Below are positions 31,852 through 39,773 of a DNA stretch of 52,148 nt, piece by piece. Within the stretch, counting starts at the first letter, position 1. The number at the start of each line of letters is the position of its first letter. The notes beneath the pieces were generated by a model. The model was not told the origin of the DNA, did not search any database, and saw only the letters and a program-made list of their open reading frames with translations. The stretch comes from a candidate division BRC1 bacterium HGW-BRC1-1 (lineage in GTDB: Bacteria; Sumerlaeota; Sumerlaeia; Sumerlaeales; Sumerlaeaceae): positions 1 through 52,148 of the forward strand of contig PHCB01000016.1 of NCBI GenBank assembly GCA_002842095.1, read 5' to 3'. The position numbers were made by a program, and so were the translations under genes.

Positions 31852-33606
31852 TCAGCCCGCTGATTCGAACTCCGTCAGCGTGCGCATGAGATCGTCCATC
31901 TTGTCCTCGATGTTCGTGCGGTCGCCCGAATCGATCATATCCTGAAGTTCGGTTGTTTGTTTCCGCATTTCCTTAACCAGAGGGTGGTCTGAATTGCCGT
32001 GTATGAGAGCCTCGGCGCGGGACATCAAACCACGAACTTCATCGGCCACGCCCTCTGACATCCGATCGCGAAGTATGCGTGAGGTGCGCTCGCGGGCCTC
32101 GGAGGTCATGCGGCTCTTCTCTTTTTCGCTCAGTCGGGTTCCTGTGGCGGCGATGGTAATTTTCTTTTCCACACCGGTTGCAAGATCCTCGGCCCGTGCT
32201 TCAAGAATCCGGTCAGGGGTCAGCTTGAACGTAACCTCGATGCGGGGCACACCGCGAGGAGCCGGGGTGATGCCTTCAATGCGCAGCAGATCGAGGAAGG
32301 TGTTTTCCGACGCTATCTGGTCTTCGCCCTCATAGATCGGGAAACTGATCGCTTCCTGGAAATCCCTCGTGGTGGTGAAGATGTCCTTCGCCTCGGTGGG
32401 ATAGGTTGAGTTGCGCTCGATGATGACGCCGAACTGGTCGGCCTGCAAGCCAACGCCAAGAGAGAATGGTGTCATGTGGATGATGACAGGCTTCTCCTTG
32501 CCATAGCGTGCCGCTAGAGTGTCTTCGATGTCTCCACCCACGGGCGCCAGGACCAGCGATTGAACGGCAGCACCCATGGCAACCACTTCTTCCGGAGAAA
32601 TGTCGCGGTGGGGTGGACGCCCAATGATTTCCTTCACGGTGCGTTGAACCGCCGGTATGCGCGTGGTGCCGCCCACGAGCAGGACGGTGTTGATTTTGTC
32701 TGCAGTGAGATTGGCATCAGCAATGGCCTTGGTCATGGGCTCCATTGTGCGTTGGAATAAATCGATGTTCATTTCTTCGAAGACCTGACGCGAAAGAACG
32801 GCGTCGAGGGTCAGGGGACCTTTGTCCGTCATGGCAATGGCCTCGACGAGGACATGCGTCTCGCGCAGTTCCGACAACTCGATTTTGGCCTCTTCCGCGG
32901 CTTCTCTCAGACGTTGCATGGCAATGGGGTCGTCGGACAGGTCGAGTCCGTGCTGCTTCTTGACCTGCTCAAGCAACCACTGTTGCACGCGAGCATCGAT
33001 ATCGTCGCCACCGAGGGAGGTGTCGCCTTGGATGGCAAGCACCTGAAAGACGCCCGAGATTACCTCGATGATGGAAACGTCGAAAGTACCGCCGCCGAAG
33101 TCATAGACCAGAAGGACTTGATCCTGATTCTTGTCCATGCCGTAGGCAAGGGCCGCAGCGGTTGGCTCGTCGATGATTCGACGCACATTCAGACCGGCAA
33201 TCTCGCCCGCATCCTTCGTCGCCTGGCGCTGAGCGTCGGTGAAGTACGCAGGAACGGTGACGACGGCCTGATTGATTTCCTCGCCGAAATAATCCTCGGC
33301 GTCCGCTTTCAGCTTCTGCATGATCATGCCCGAGATTTCTTGCGGCGTGTAGGTCCGTCCATCCACGTTCACCCGGTGATTTGTACCCATGTGGCGCTTG
33401 ATGGAGAAGATCGTGCGGCCCACGTTCATCACGGCGCCGCGCTTGGCTTTTTTGCCAACCAGAATTTCTCCGCTTTTAGTGAAGCCCACAACCGATGGCG
33501 TGAGGCGCTCGCCCAGGCTGTTGGGTATGATCATTGGGCCATTCTTTTCGTATATGGCCACCACAGAGTTCGTCGTACCCAAGTCTATCCCCAGAATCCG
33601 ACTCAT
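31852..33606 (-). CDS. Hsp70 (DnaK-family) chaperone with short C-terminus
   Basis: 584 residues, against about 630-640 for housekeeping DnaK. The ATPase domain is complete: GIDLGTTNSVVAIYE, IDEPTAAALAYG, VYDFGGGTFDVSI and LLVGGTTRIPAVQ. A substrate-binding beta domain (TPFSLGVGLQADQFG; EVTFKLTPDRILEARAEDLATG in part) and a helical lid follow. The acidic/disordered tail of DnaK (ending EEVD or FEEV types) is absent; the protein ends TEFESAG. The start has AAAGGG 7 bases upstream, inside the grpE-like end. The gene is last in an operon after a J-domain/TPR gene and grpE. I think it is an accessory Hsp70 with its own co-chaperones rather than the housekeeping DnaK, but this is inference. Confidence 0.93.
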   Translation of the reverse strand: MSRILGIDLGTTNSVVAIYEKNGPMIIPNSLGERLTPSVVGFTKSGEILVGKKAKRGAVMNVGRTIFSIKRHMGTNHRVNVDGRTYTPQEISGMIMQKLKADAEDYFGEEINQAVVTVPAYFTDAQRQATKDAGEIAGLNVRRIIDEPTAAALAYGMDKNQDQVLLVYDFGGGTFDVSIIEVISGVFQVLAIQGDTSLGGDDIDARVQQWLLEQVKKQHGLDLSDDPIAMQRLREAAEEAKIELSELRETHVLVEAIAMTDKGPLTLDAVLSRQVFEEMNIDLFQRTMEPMTKAIADANLTADKINTVLLVGGTTRIPAVQRTVKEIIGRPPHRDISPEEVVAMGAAVQSLVLAPVGGDIEDTLAARYGKEKPVIIHMTPFSLGVGLQADQFGVIIERNSTYPTEAKDIFTTTRDFQEAISFPIYEGEDQIASENTFLDLLRIEGITPAPRGVPRIEVTFKLTPDRILEARAEDLATGVEKKITIAATGTRLSEKEKSRMTSEARERTSRILRDRMSEGVADEVRGLMSRAEALIHGNSDHPLVKEMRKQTTELQDMIDSGDRTNIEDKMDDLMRTLTEFESAG

Positions 33607-33610
33607 GGAA

Positions 33611-34150
33611 TCACCCTTTCAATCTTTCGTTGTATGCCACGACGACTTTGGCGTCGCGGATGAGCTTGTTGCGGAAAACATAACCTTTTTGTCTTTCACT
33701 GATCACAACATCATTGGGATGATCTTCCGATGCTCGATACTCCACCACTTCGTGCATATCTAAGTCCACCGATGTTCCTATGGTTTTCAACTGGTAAAGT
33801 CCATAACCTTCAAGCATTGATAACAATCGATAATGAATTGATTCCACGCTCTTGAGCCAGTTGTCGATCTCTTCGCTTTTTTCATAGCTCCGCGCCAGGG
33901 AGAGAATGCGGTCGAAACTATCCAGAGTCGGGAGAAGGTTTTTCATAAACTTCTCCATTTCCTCCGGCGAGGAGGATAGGGTTCGCAGTTCCTCCGCCAT
34001 ACCCTGCAAACGTTCATTGTCGAGCATGACGGAACTGATGGATTGCACCAGATCGTACGTGCCCGCGTCTTCCTGTCCCAGATATACGGGGACAGGTCGA
34101 GCTTCCACTTTGAATGCATTGGTGAGGAGGTTTCCGAAAAGTCGTATCAT
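33611..34150 (-). CDS. grpE: GrpE-like nucleotide exchange factor
   Basis: 179 residues. GrpE features are visible: a helical central part (MKNLLPTLDSFDRILSLAR, then SVESIHYRLLSMLEGYGLYQLKTIG in part) and a beta-wing end (DLDMHEVVEYRASEDHPNDVV, YVFRNKLIRDAKVVVA in part), like GrpE's FDPxxHEAV...GY and LRPAxVxV motifs. The N-terminal region (1-60) lacks the usual long acidic tail and coiled coil and is not typical. It would promote ADP release from the adjacent Hsp70. The ATG overlaps the stop of the J/TPR gene (ATGA), and its stop lies 4 bases before the Hsp70 ATG, so the three proteins are made together. Confidence 0.85.
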   Translation of the reverse strand: MIRLFGNLLTNAFKVEARPVPVYLGQEDAGTYDLVQSISSVMLDNERLQGMAEELRTLSSSPEEMEKFMKNLLPTLDSFDRILSLARSYEKSEEIDNWLKSVESIHYRLLSMLEGYGLYQLKTIGTSVDLDMHEVVEYRASEDHPNDVVISERQKGYVFRNKLIRDAKVVVAYNERLKG

Positions 34151-35439
34151 GAACGCATCCGGATGTCGGAGACTGCCTTTCGCGCTACTTTGTTTTTCGG
34201 ATCCAGCTCCAGCACTTTTTGAAATGAGATCAAGGCGTTGCGCTTATCTCCCCTCCTCAAGAGTGTGTCACCCAGTTCAAAATGAACCTCCCATTCGTTG
34301 GGAACGATGCGGTGAAGTTCCTTGAAGTGAACGAGGGCCTGCGTGAAGTGTCCGGCCTCTTTGAGCTTTTTCCCCACATTCATGCGAGCCGAGATTACAG
34401 AGGTTCGAATCGTATAATTTTTCGGATCGCGTGCCAGACCACGGCGCCAGGTGCTGAAGGCCATTTCAAACTTGCCGGCATTGAGGTAGGCCCAACCGAG
34501 AAGATTCACGATTTCGAGATTCTTCGGGTGTTGAAGGGCCAGTTTCTTCAGTTGTTCAACAGCCTCGTCAAATTTCGCCTCTTCCATGAGGGCATTGGCG
34601 ATATTGAATTGGGCGTCGAAGTCGGAGGGATCGAACTTGAGAATTTCACGATATTGTTCAATGGCCTCCTGCTTTGTTTCCGAAGTCTGAGCCCCGGACA
34701 AGGCCCGTCCACCATGGTGCTTGTGAACTTCGATGATGCAATTTTTCAGGTATTCGTCATCGGGTGTTTGATCGAGTAGGAGTTTCCAGCGCCGAACCGT
34801 TTCCGCCCAATACTTTTGCGACTTCTCGGGGTCTGGAAGGCGGTCAGTGGAAAGGGCGAGGTTATGGATGAGGGGGATGTTATCCGGATCCATCCGCAGG
34901 GCCTTTTCCCATAGGTCGATGGCCTCTTCTAACAGGTCGTGAACGGCATAGTAATAACCGAGATAAAGGTAGCTGAAGAGCAGATTGTTTTTTGCCCGCT
35001 GATGGGTCGGGTCCACCTGCGTCACCGCCACCCAATCCTTGATGGCTTCCGTCCACAGCTTTTTCATGGCGTGGCGGTAGCTGCGTTTCATCAGTTCGAG
35101 AATCAGGCCGGTACGTTTTTCCGGATCAGCAGGAGCGGCTTTAACCTGCTCAACCATCTTCATGATGCGGTCGTTCAGTTCCGGCAGACCATCCTCCACC
35201 TTTTCTTCGGGCGTAAAATGGAAGTCACCGCTGACGTAATTGAAGTTAAAAACATCTTCATGAGCCCGTTTCACCGGATTCCGAAGCCGCTCGTAGGCGT
35301 CCTGGATCTTCATGAACATGTCGGTGTGTTGTTCCGGGTCGTACTGTCTCACCATCTCGACGTAGGCTTTTTTAATCTCCGTCTCGTTGGCGCCCTTGCG
35401 CAAATTGAGTGTGACGTAAGCGCTTTTATCTTCTGACAT
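34147..35439 (-). CDS. J-domain-like protein with TPR repeats; HPD motif replaced by DPE
   Basis: About 430 residues. Residues 1-60 resemble a J domain (NLRKGANETEIKKAYVEMVRQY, then MKIQDAYERLRNPVKR), but where J proteins have His-Pro-Asp this one has D34-P35-E36 in QYDPEQH. The rest is tetratricopeptide repeats, with clear units such as AIDLWEKALRMDPDNIPLIHNLA and ALISFQKVLELDPKNKVARKA (in part). J proteins stimulate Hsp70 ATPase through HPD, so loss of it is remarkable in an operon with GrpE and Hsp70. TPRs probably bind client or partner proteins. I use the ATG at 35439; a GTG at 35466 is in frame. Its stop overlaps the grpE start. Confidence 0.82.
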   Translation of the reverse strand: MSEDKSAYVTLNLRKGANETEIKKAYVEMVRQYDPEQHTDMFMKIQDAYERLRNPVKRAHEDVFNFNYVSGDFHFTPEEKVEDGLPELNDRIMKMVEQVKAAPADPEKRTGLILELMKRSYRHAMKKLWTEAIKDWVAVTQVDPTHQRAKNNLLFSYLYLGYYYAVHDLLEEAIDLWEKALRMDPDNIPLIHNLALSTDRLPDPEKSQKYWAETVRRWKLLLDQTPDDEYLKNCIIEVHKHHGGRALSGAQTSETKQEAIEQYREILKFDPSDFDAQFNIANALMEEAKFDEAVEQLKKLALQHPKNLEIVNLLGWAYLNAGKFEMAFSTWRRGLARDPKNYTIRTSVISARMNVGKKLKEAGHFTQALVHFKELHRIVPNEWEVHFELGDTLLRRGDKRNALISFQKVLELDPKNKVARKAVSDIRMRS

Positions 35440-35574
35440 GTTTTTTCGCAGCCCCGGGGAGGGCACTCCCTTTCAACTTGGAACCATTCGGTAGGCACGC
35501 TTCGGGAAACCATCAAGGCAAAAACAACAATTCAACTGAACAAGGCCCATTTCCTTTAAGGTGTCAGAGGAAGA

Positions 35575-36294
35575 TCAGCGGCGTGCAGCGCTTACCAAGG
35601 CCTCGAAGAGAGCCAGATGGGGAGCCTCGTCCACGAGATACTCGGGATGCCACTGAATTCCGAGACCGAATGGATAATCGACCATTTCAACGGCTTCGAT
35701 TATGCCATCGGCTGCCCGCGCGCTTACGCGTATGTTTGCGCCGGGTTGGCGGATCGACTGGTGGTGGGCGCTGTTAATCTCCAGAGTTTCGCATTTTACA
35801 ATAGTGTTGAGCAGTGTGTCCGGTTCGATGCTTGCCGGGTGCCGGGTGACGAAGGGCGCCTGTTTGGAAGTGTGCTGTATCCCGCCGGGGGCTTCGTCAT
35901 AAATGTCCTGAATGATCGTTCCGCCAAGCAGGAGATTCATCTCCTGACATCCGAGGCAAATGCCCATCAGCGGTTTGCGGGCCGCGATGACTGCATCCAT
36001 CAACGTCCTGTCCATCGATTCGCGTTCGGGTGGCATGACGGAGGCCATCGTGTGAAGCTCTTCCCCCAACCATTCAGCCGAGATGTCGGGGCCGCCGGTA
36101 AAGATGAACCCATCGCATGTATCCACCATACGCTCCACGATATCGGCATCGCCACCGGGCGGGAGCAGCAGAGGCACCCCGCCTGCTCGCAGCGTTGCGT
36201 TAACATAGGTATAACGCAACGTGACGGCGGGCAACTCCAGTTCGGGACGGGAGAACCCGGTGTTGATGCCGATGATGGGAAGTCGTAGCGTCAA
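35575..36294 (-). CDS. Gamma-glutamyl-gamma-aminobutyrate hydrolase-like class I glutamine amidotransferase
   Basis: 240 residues of the PuuD type (PF07722). The nucleophile elbow is GICLGCQEMNLLLGGT, where the first Cys is the catalytic one. GFIFTGGPDISAEW is the substrate-binding glycine loop, and the catalytic His and Glu are in GIQWHPEY. Family members hydrolyse gamma-glutamyl amides, such as gamma-glutamyl-GABA in putrescine breakdown; the substrate here is not certain. The likely start is the TTG at 36294, which overlaps the serA stop (TTGA) and gives the family length. A longer frame to 36420 would overlap serA. It follows serA immediately, so it is coexpressed with serine synthesis. 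Confidence 0.85.
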   Translation of the reverse strand: MTLRLPIIGINTGFSRPELELPAVTLRYTYVNATLRAGGVPLLLPPGGDADIVERMVDTCDGFIFTGGPDISAEWLGEELHTMASVMPPERESMDRTLMDAVIAARKPLMGICLGCQEMNLLLGGTIIQDIYDEAPGGIQHTSKQAPFVTRHPASIEPDTLLNTIVKCETLEINSAHHQSIRQPGANIRVSARAADGIIEAVEMVDYPFGLGIQWHPEYLVDEAPHLALFEALVSAARR

Positions 36295-37877
36295 ATACGG
36301 ATGCACCGGGCTGAGATGATATCGTCCGACTCCGCAATTTCGTCGAGCACCGCTTTCGGGACGTCCTGATCCACGTTGATAACGGTGATTGCGTCGGCGC
36401 CCGGATGGGTGCGACCCCACGTCATTTGCGCGATGTTGATTTTGTGGTGACCGAGGATCGTGCCAACGCTGCCGATGATGCCGGGAACGTCGTGGTTTTC
36501 AATGACGATGAGATTGCCGTCAGGCACCACGTCGAAGAACTTGTCGTTCAACATCACGATACGGGCATTGTTGCTCGATAGCAGGGAACCGCCGATCCAG
36601 GCCTTGGTGCCGTCATCGGCTATGATTTCCAATGTAATGAGATTGGCGAAATCATAAATCTTGGTGGACTTCATTTCGGTGACTTCAATGCCGCGATCTT
36701 TGGCAATGGAAGGTGCGTTCACGAAGTTGACAGATCCTTCGGTCAGAGGTTCGAGGAAACCGATAACCGCTGCGGTGGTGATGGATGCCACGGGGTAATC
36801 CAGCACGGTTCCGCTGTAATAGACCTTCAGTTCTTTTGCAGCGCAGTTCATGAATTGCGCCATGAAGGTGCCCATGCGCTGGGCGAGATTGATGAAGGGC
36901 CGAATCTGCTCGAGGATGGCAGGATCAACCGAGGGGGCGTTGGCCGCATTGCGAATGGTTTTCCCACTTAGCGCATCTACGATCTGTTCGGCCACTTCCT
37001 TTGCGACACCTTCCTGGGCCTCACTGGTGGAGGCACCGAGGTGGGGGGTCAGGATAACATTGTCAAAGCCGCGGAAGGGGGAATCCGTTGCGAGCGGTTC
37101 CTGGGTGAACACGTCCAGTGCGGCGCCTGCGACCTTGCCGGATTTGACGGCTTCGAGTAAAGCCTCCTCATCGATGATGCCGCCGCGGGCGCAGTTGATA
37201 ACCCGCACACCGGGTTTCATCATTTCGAATTGCTTCGCTCCGACAATGCCGCGGGTGGCGTCATTGAGGGGGCTGTGAACGGTGATGAAATCCGCCTTCG
37301 CGGCGATTTCATCCACGGTTGCCTGAGTGATGCCGAGCCGCTTGACCACCTCCTGCGAGATGAACGGGTCGTAGGCCATGATCTGCATGCCGTATGCCTG
37401 GGCGCGACGCGCAACTTCGCCACCGATGCGGCCCATGCCGATGATACCCAGCACCTTGTTGTGCAGTTCCACACCAACATACTTTTTCTTGTCCCACTTG
37501 CCTTCGTGCATCGAGGCGTTCGCTTGGGGGATATTGCGGGCGAGGGACGTGAGCATGGCAAAAGAATGCTCTGCCGTGGAGATCGTGTTCCCGCCCGGCG
37601 TGTTCATCACGATGACGCCCTTTTTGGTGGCAGCGGCAACATCCACATTGTCCAGCCCTACGCCTGCTCGTCCCACGACCTTCAGGTTTTTGGCCGCTTC
37701 GAAAACTTCAGCGGTCACCGTGGTGCGACTGCGGATGACCAGGCCATCGTATTTCCCGATTTCTTTCACGAGATCCTCGGGAGTGATGTCGGGAATATAG
37801 TCGACTTCGAAGCCCCCCGATTTAAGAATATTGAGACCTTCAGAAGAGATGGCGTCGCTGACTAGAATGCGTGTCAT
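36291..37877 (-). CDS. serA: D-3-phosphoglycerate dehydrogenase
   Basis: 528 residues, the long form of the enzyme that oxidises 3-phosphoglycerate to 3-phosphohydroxypyruvate in serine synthesis. It begins MTRILVSDAISSEGL. The Rossmann glycine motif is GIIGMGRIGGEVA, and the catalytic His is in TPHLGAST with Arg/Glu in NCARGGIID and FTQEPL. After residue 315 comes the allosteric substrate-binding domain, and the C-terminal ACT domain (HDVPGIIGSVGTILGHHKINIAQM in part) suggests serine feedback. I use the ATG at 37877 with GAGG 10 bases upstream, not the frame back to 38099. The adjacent amidotransferase overlaps it. The promoter region up to 38118 is shared with namZ. Confidence 0.96.
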   Translation of the reverse strand: MTRILVSDAISSEGLNILKSGGFEVDYIPDITPEDLVKEIGKYDGLVIRSRTTVTAEVFEAAKNLKVVGRAGVGLDNVDVAAATKKGVIVMNTPGGNTISTAEHSFAMLTSLARNIPQANASMHEGKWDKKKYVGVELHNKVLGIIGMGRIGGEVARRAQAYGMQIMAYDPFISQEVVKRLGITQATVDEIAAKADFITVHSPLNDATRGIVGAKQFEMMKPGVRVINCARGGIIDEEALLEAVKSGKVAGAALDVFTQEPLATDSPFRGFDNVILTPHLGASTSEAQEGVAKEVAEQIVDALSGKTIRNAANAPSVDPAILEQIRPFINLAQRMGTFMAQFMNCAAKELKVYYSGTVLDYPVASITTAAVIGFLEPLTEGSVNFVNAPSIAKDRGIEVTEMKSTKIYDFANLITLEIIADDGTKAWIGGSLLSSNNARIVMLNDKFFDVVPDGNLIVIENHDVPGIIGSVGTILGHHKINIAQMTWGRTHPGADAITVINVDQDVPKAVLDEIAESDDIISARCIRI

Positions 37878-37992
37878 GAAAAGGGTGACCTCGAGCTTCC
37901 TTGATATCCGGTTATATTTGAGAAGCCGGATTAGCTCCGGTTTCCCTTCGTGAAACAACGCGCAATAGTCCTCCTTCGCACTGGACTGCTGT

Positions 37993-38021
37993 AAAGTGGA
38001 TTTTAATCTTCGGCCCACTTT
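37993..38021. promoter_or_regulatory. Inverted repeat in the serA/namZ divergent promoter region
   Basis: AAAGTGG (37993-37999) and CCACTTT (38015-38021) are perfect 7-base arms with a 15-base spacer, lying 115 bases upstream of serA and 97 bases upstream of the muramidase gene. It could be an operator or a transcript hairpin. No promoter boxes are obvious. Confidence 0.35.
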
Positions 38022-38118
38022 TGATTGCCATGACCTGCTGAAGGGGTCAGACAGTGTATTACCCAATCCGGCTGCGGGAGAATGGCCGGGCATCATCATG
38101 GAATAACGGGAGAAACAG

Positions 38119-39702
38119 ATGAAGGTTCATTTGATGGTTTCCGGTGTACTCATGGCTTTATTGGCCGCGACACCCATTCTGTCCGCAGAGACAGGCACTT
38201 CGAAAAATCCAACGCAGGGAGATCAGGCAATGAAAATGCCCGCGGGTAAGGCAATGACCGAGGCTGACGACGAGGATTATGTTCATCTTTTCACCGACAC
38301 GTCGGTGTTTGAAGGGCGCAAGGAATCCTTTTTCCAAGACGAATTTGCCGGTGTCACCATTCCAAAGGAAAAATCGGCGGATCTCAAGAAACGTTTAGAG
38401 GCTCAGGCCCAAAAGGCCGATGCCATTTCCACCGCTGCCAATGTAAAATGGCGCGAGGAACATCGCAACGATCCCCCCCTACAGATCCAACTGTCCGACG
38501 TGAAAGTAAAACTCGGCGACGAGGTTTTGTTTGAAGACCCACAATATGCGAATCTGCTGAAAGGCAAGCGAGTCGGGTTGATCACAAACCCCACGGGGAT
38601 GGACTCAAAGTTCGTTTCGACGATCGATAAACTTTATCTCAGCAAGGACATAAAGCTAACGGCTCTTTTTGCCCCCGAGCATGGCGTTCGTGGTGAGAAA
38701 GGTGCGGGCGACAAAGTTCAAAACGAAGTGGATCCGGTGACAGGCGTGCAGATTTACAGCCTCCACGGTTCCGACAAGAAGAAGCGCGGACAGGGCAAGC
38801 CCCGTCCATCCATGTTGGCTAATGTGGACACGCTGGTTTACGATCTTCAGGACATTGGAAACCGCAGCTACACCTTCGTTGGAACCATGAAGTTGGCGAT
38901 GCAGGCCGCCAAAGAGAACGACAAGGAATTCGTCGTGCTCGACCGTCCCAATCCCATGGGTGGCAACCTCGTGAGCGGCAATGTGCTGGATATGCGTTAC
39001 GTCACCACTGTCGGTTGGGGCCCCGTGGCCTATCTCTACGGATTGACTGCGGGGGAGACCGCAAAGTTGCTCAATGAGCAGATAGGCTGCAAGCTTACCG
39101 TGGTGCCCATGAAGGGCTGGAAGCGGAACATGACATGGGAAGACACGGGCCTGCCCTGGATTCCCCCCTCGACGCACATGCAACATGCCGAAGATTGCTG
39201 GTTCATCGGCATCACAGGAATGTTGGGCGAATGGACCTTCCTCAATGTGGGTGTTGGTTACCCCGCCCCATTCCGTTATGTGGCGGCGCCATGGATGGAC
39301 GGTGTGCGACTGGCAGCAGAACTTAACAGCCGTAAACTCCCCGGACTGTTTTTCCGCCCCGCCTATTACGCTCCTTACTATAATGCTTATATGGACAAGC
39401 AGGTCAGTGGGGTGGGTATCATCATCACAGACCGGGAAAAGGTTATGCCGGTGGAAGCGGGCATCCACCTGATTGAGGCCATCAACACCATGTATCCCGA
39501 GCAAAAACTCCTCACGGCGGGACCTGACGCCGACACCACCAAGAGCAGGTCGCGCGTGTCGATGTTCAACAAGGTGATGGGTGGCAACAAGGTTCGGCAG
39601 GCTTTGCTGGCAGGAAAGTCGGCCGAGGAAGTTATCGTCGAATGGACCCCAGAACGAGACAAGTTTGCCAAGGATCGGGAGAAGTTCTTCCTGTACGAAT
39701 AG
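38119..39702 (+). CDS. namZ: NamZ-type exo-beta-N-acetylmuramidase (DUF1343), with N-terminal extension
   Basis: 527 residues with a signal peptide (MKVHLMVSGVLMALLAATPILSA). The NamZ domain starts near residue 146 with LLKGKRVGLITNPTGMD, then LFAPEHGVRGEKG, DLQDIGNRSYTFVGTM, DRPNPMGGNLVSG and PTTHM-like PPSTHMQ, all family signatures. NamZ removes terminal MurNAc from muropeptide glycan ends in peptidoglycan turnover. The first 120 mature residues are an extra region rich in Asp, Glu, Lys and Gln (including DDEDYVHLFTDTSVFEGRKESFF in part and a helix KKRLEAQAQKADAIS) that NamZ proteins normally lack. GGGAG lies 6 bases upstream of the ATG. It is convergent with argS; a strong terminator follows. 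Confidence 0.9.
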   Translation: MKVHLMVSGVLMALLAATPILSAETGTSKNPTQGDQAMKMPAGKAMTEADDEDYVHLFTDTSVFEGRKESFFQDEFAGVTIPKEKSADLKKRLEAQAQKADAISTAANVKWREEHRNDPPLQIQLSDVKVKLGDEVLFEDPQYANLLKGKRVGLITNPTGMDSKFVSTIDKLYLSKDIKLTALFAPEHGVRGEKGAGDKVQNEVDPVTGVQIYSLHGSDKKKRGQGKPRPSMLANVDTLVYDLQDIGNRSYTFVGTMKLAMQAAKENDKEFVVLDRPNPMGGNLVSGNVLDMRYVTTVGWGPVAYLYGLTAGETAKLLNEQIGCKLTVVPMKGWKRNMTWEDTGLPWIPPSTHMQHAEDCWFIGITGMLGEWTFLNVGVGYPAPFRYVAAPWMDGVRLAAELNSRKLPGLFFRPAYYAPYYNAYMDKQVSGVGIIITDREKVMPVEAGIHLIEAINTMYPEQKLLTAGPDADTTKSRSRVSMFNKVMGGNKVRQALLAGKSAEEVIVEWTPERDKFAKDREKFFLYE

Positions 39703-39719
39703 GCAACGCCGTAATATCG

Positions 39720-39757
39720 AGGCCGGGCAGTCTGAGATTAATGAGGTCGCCCGGCCT
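39720..39757 (+). terminator. Rho-independent terminator after namZ
   Basis: AGGCCGGGC (39720-39728) pairs with GCCCGGCCT (39749-39757), a 9-base GC-rich stem with 20-base loop, followed by TGTTGTTTGTT. It is between the convergent namZ and argS genes and may serve both. Confidence 0.85.
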
Positions 39758-39773
39758 TGTTGTTTGTTGGGGA

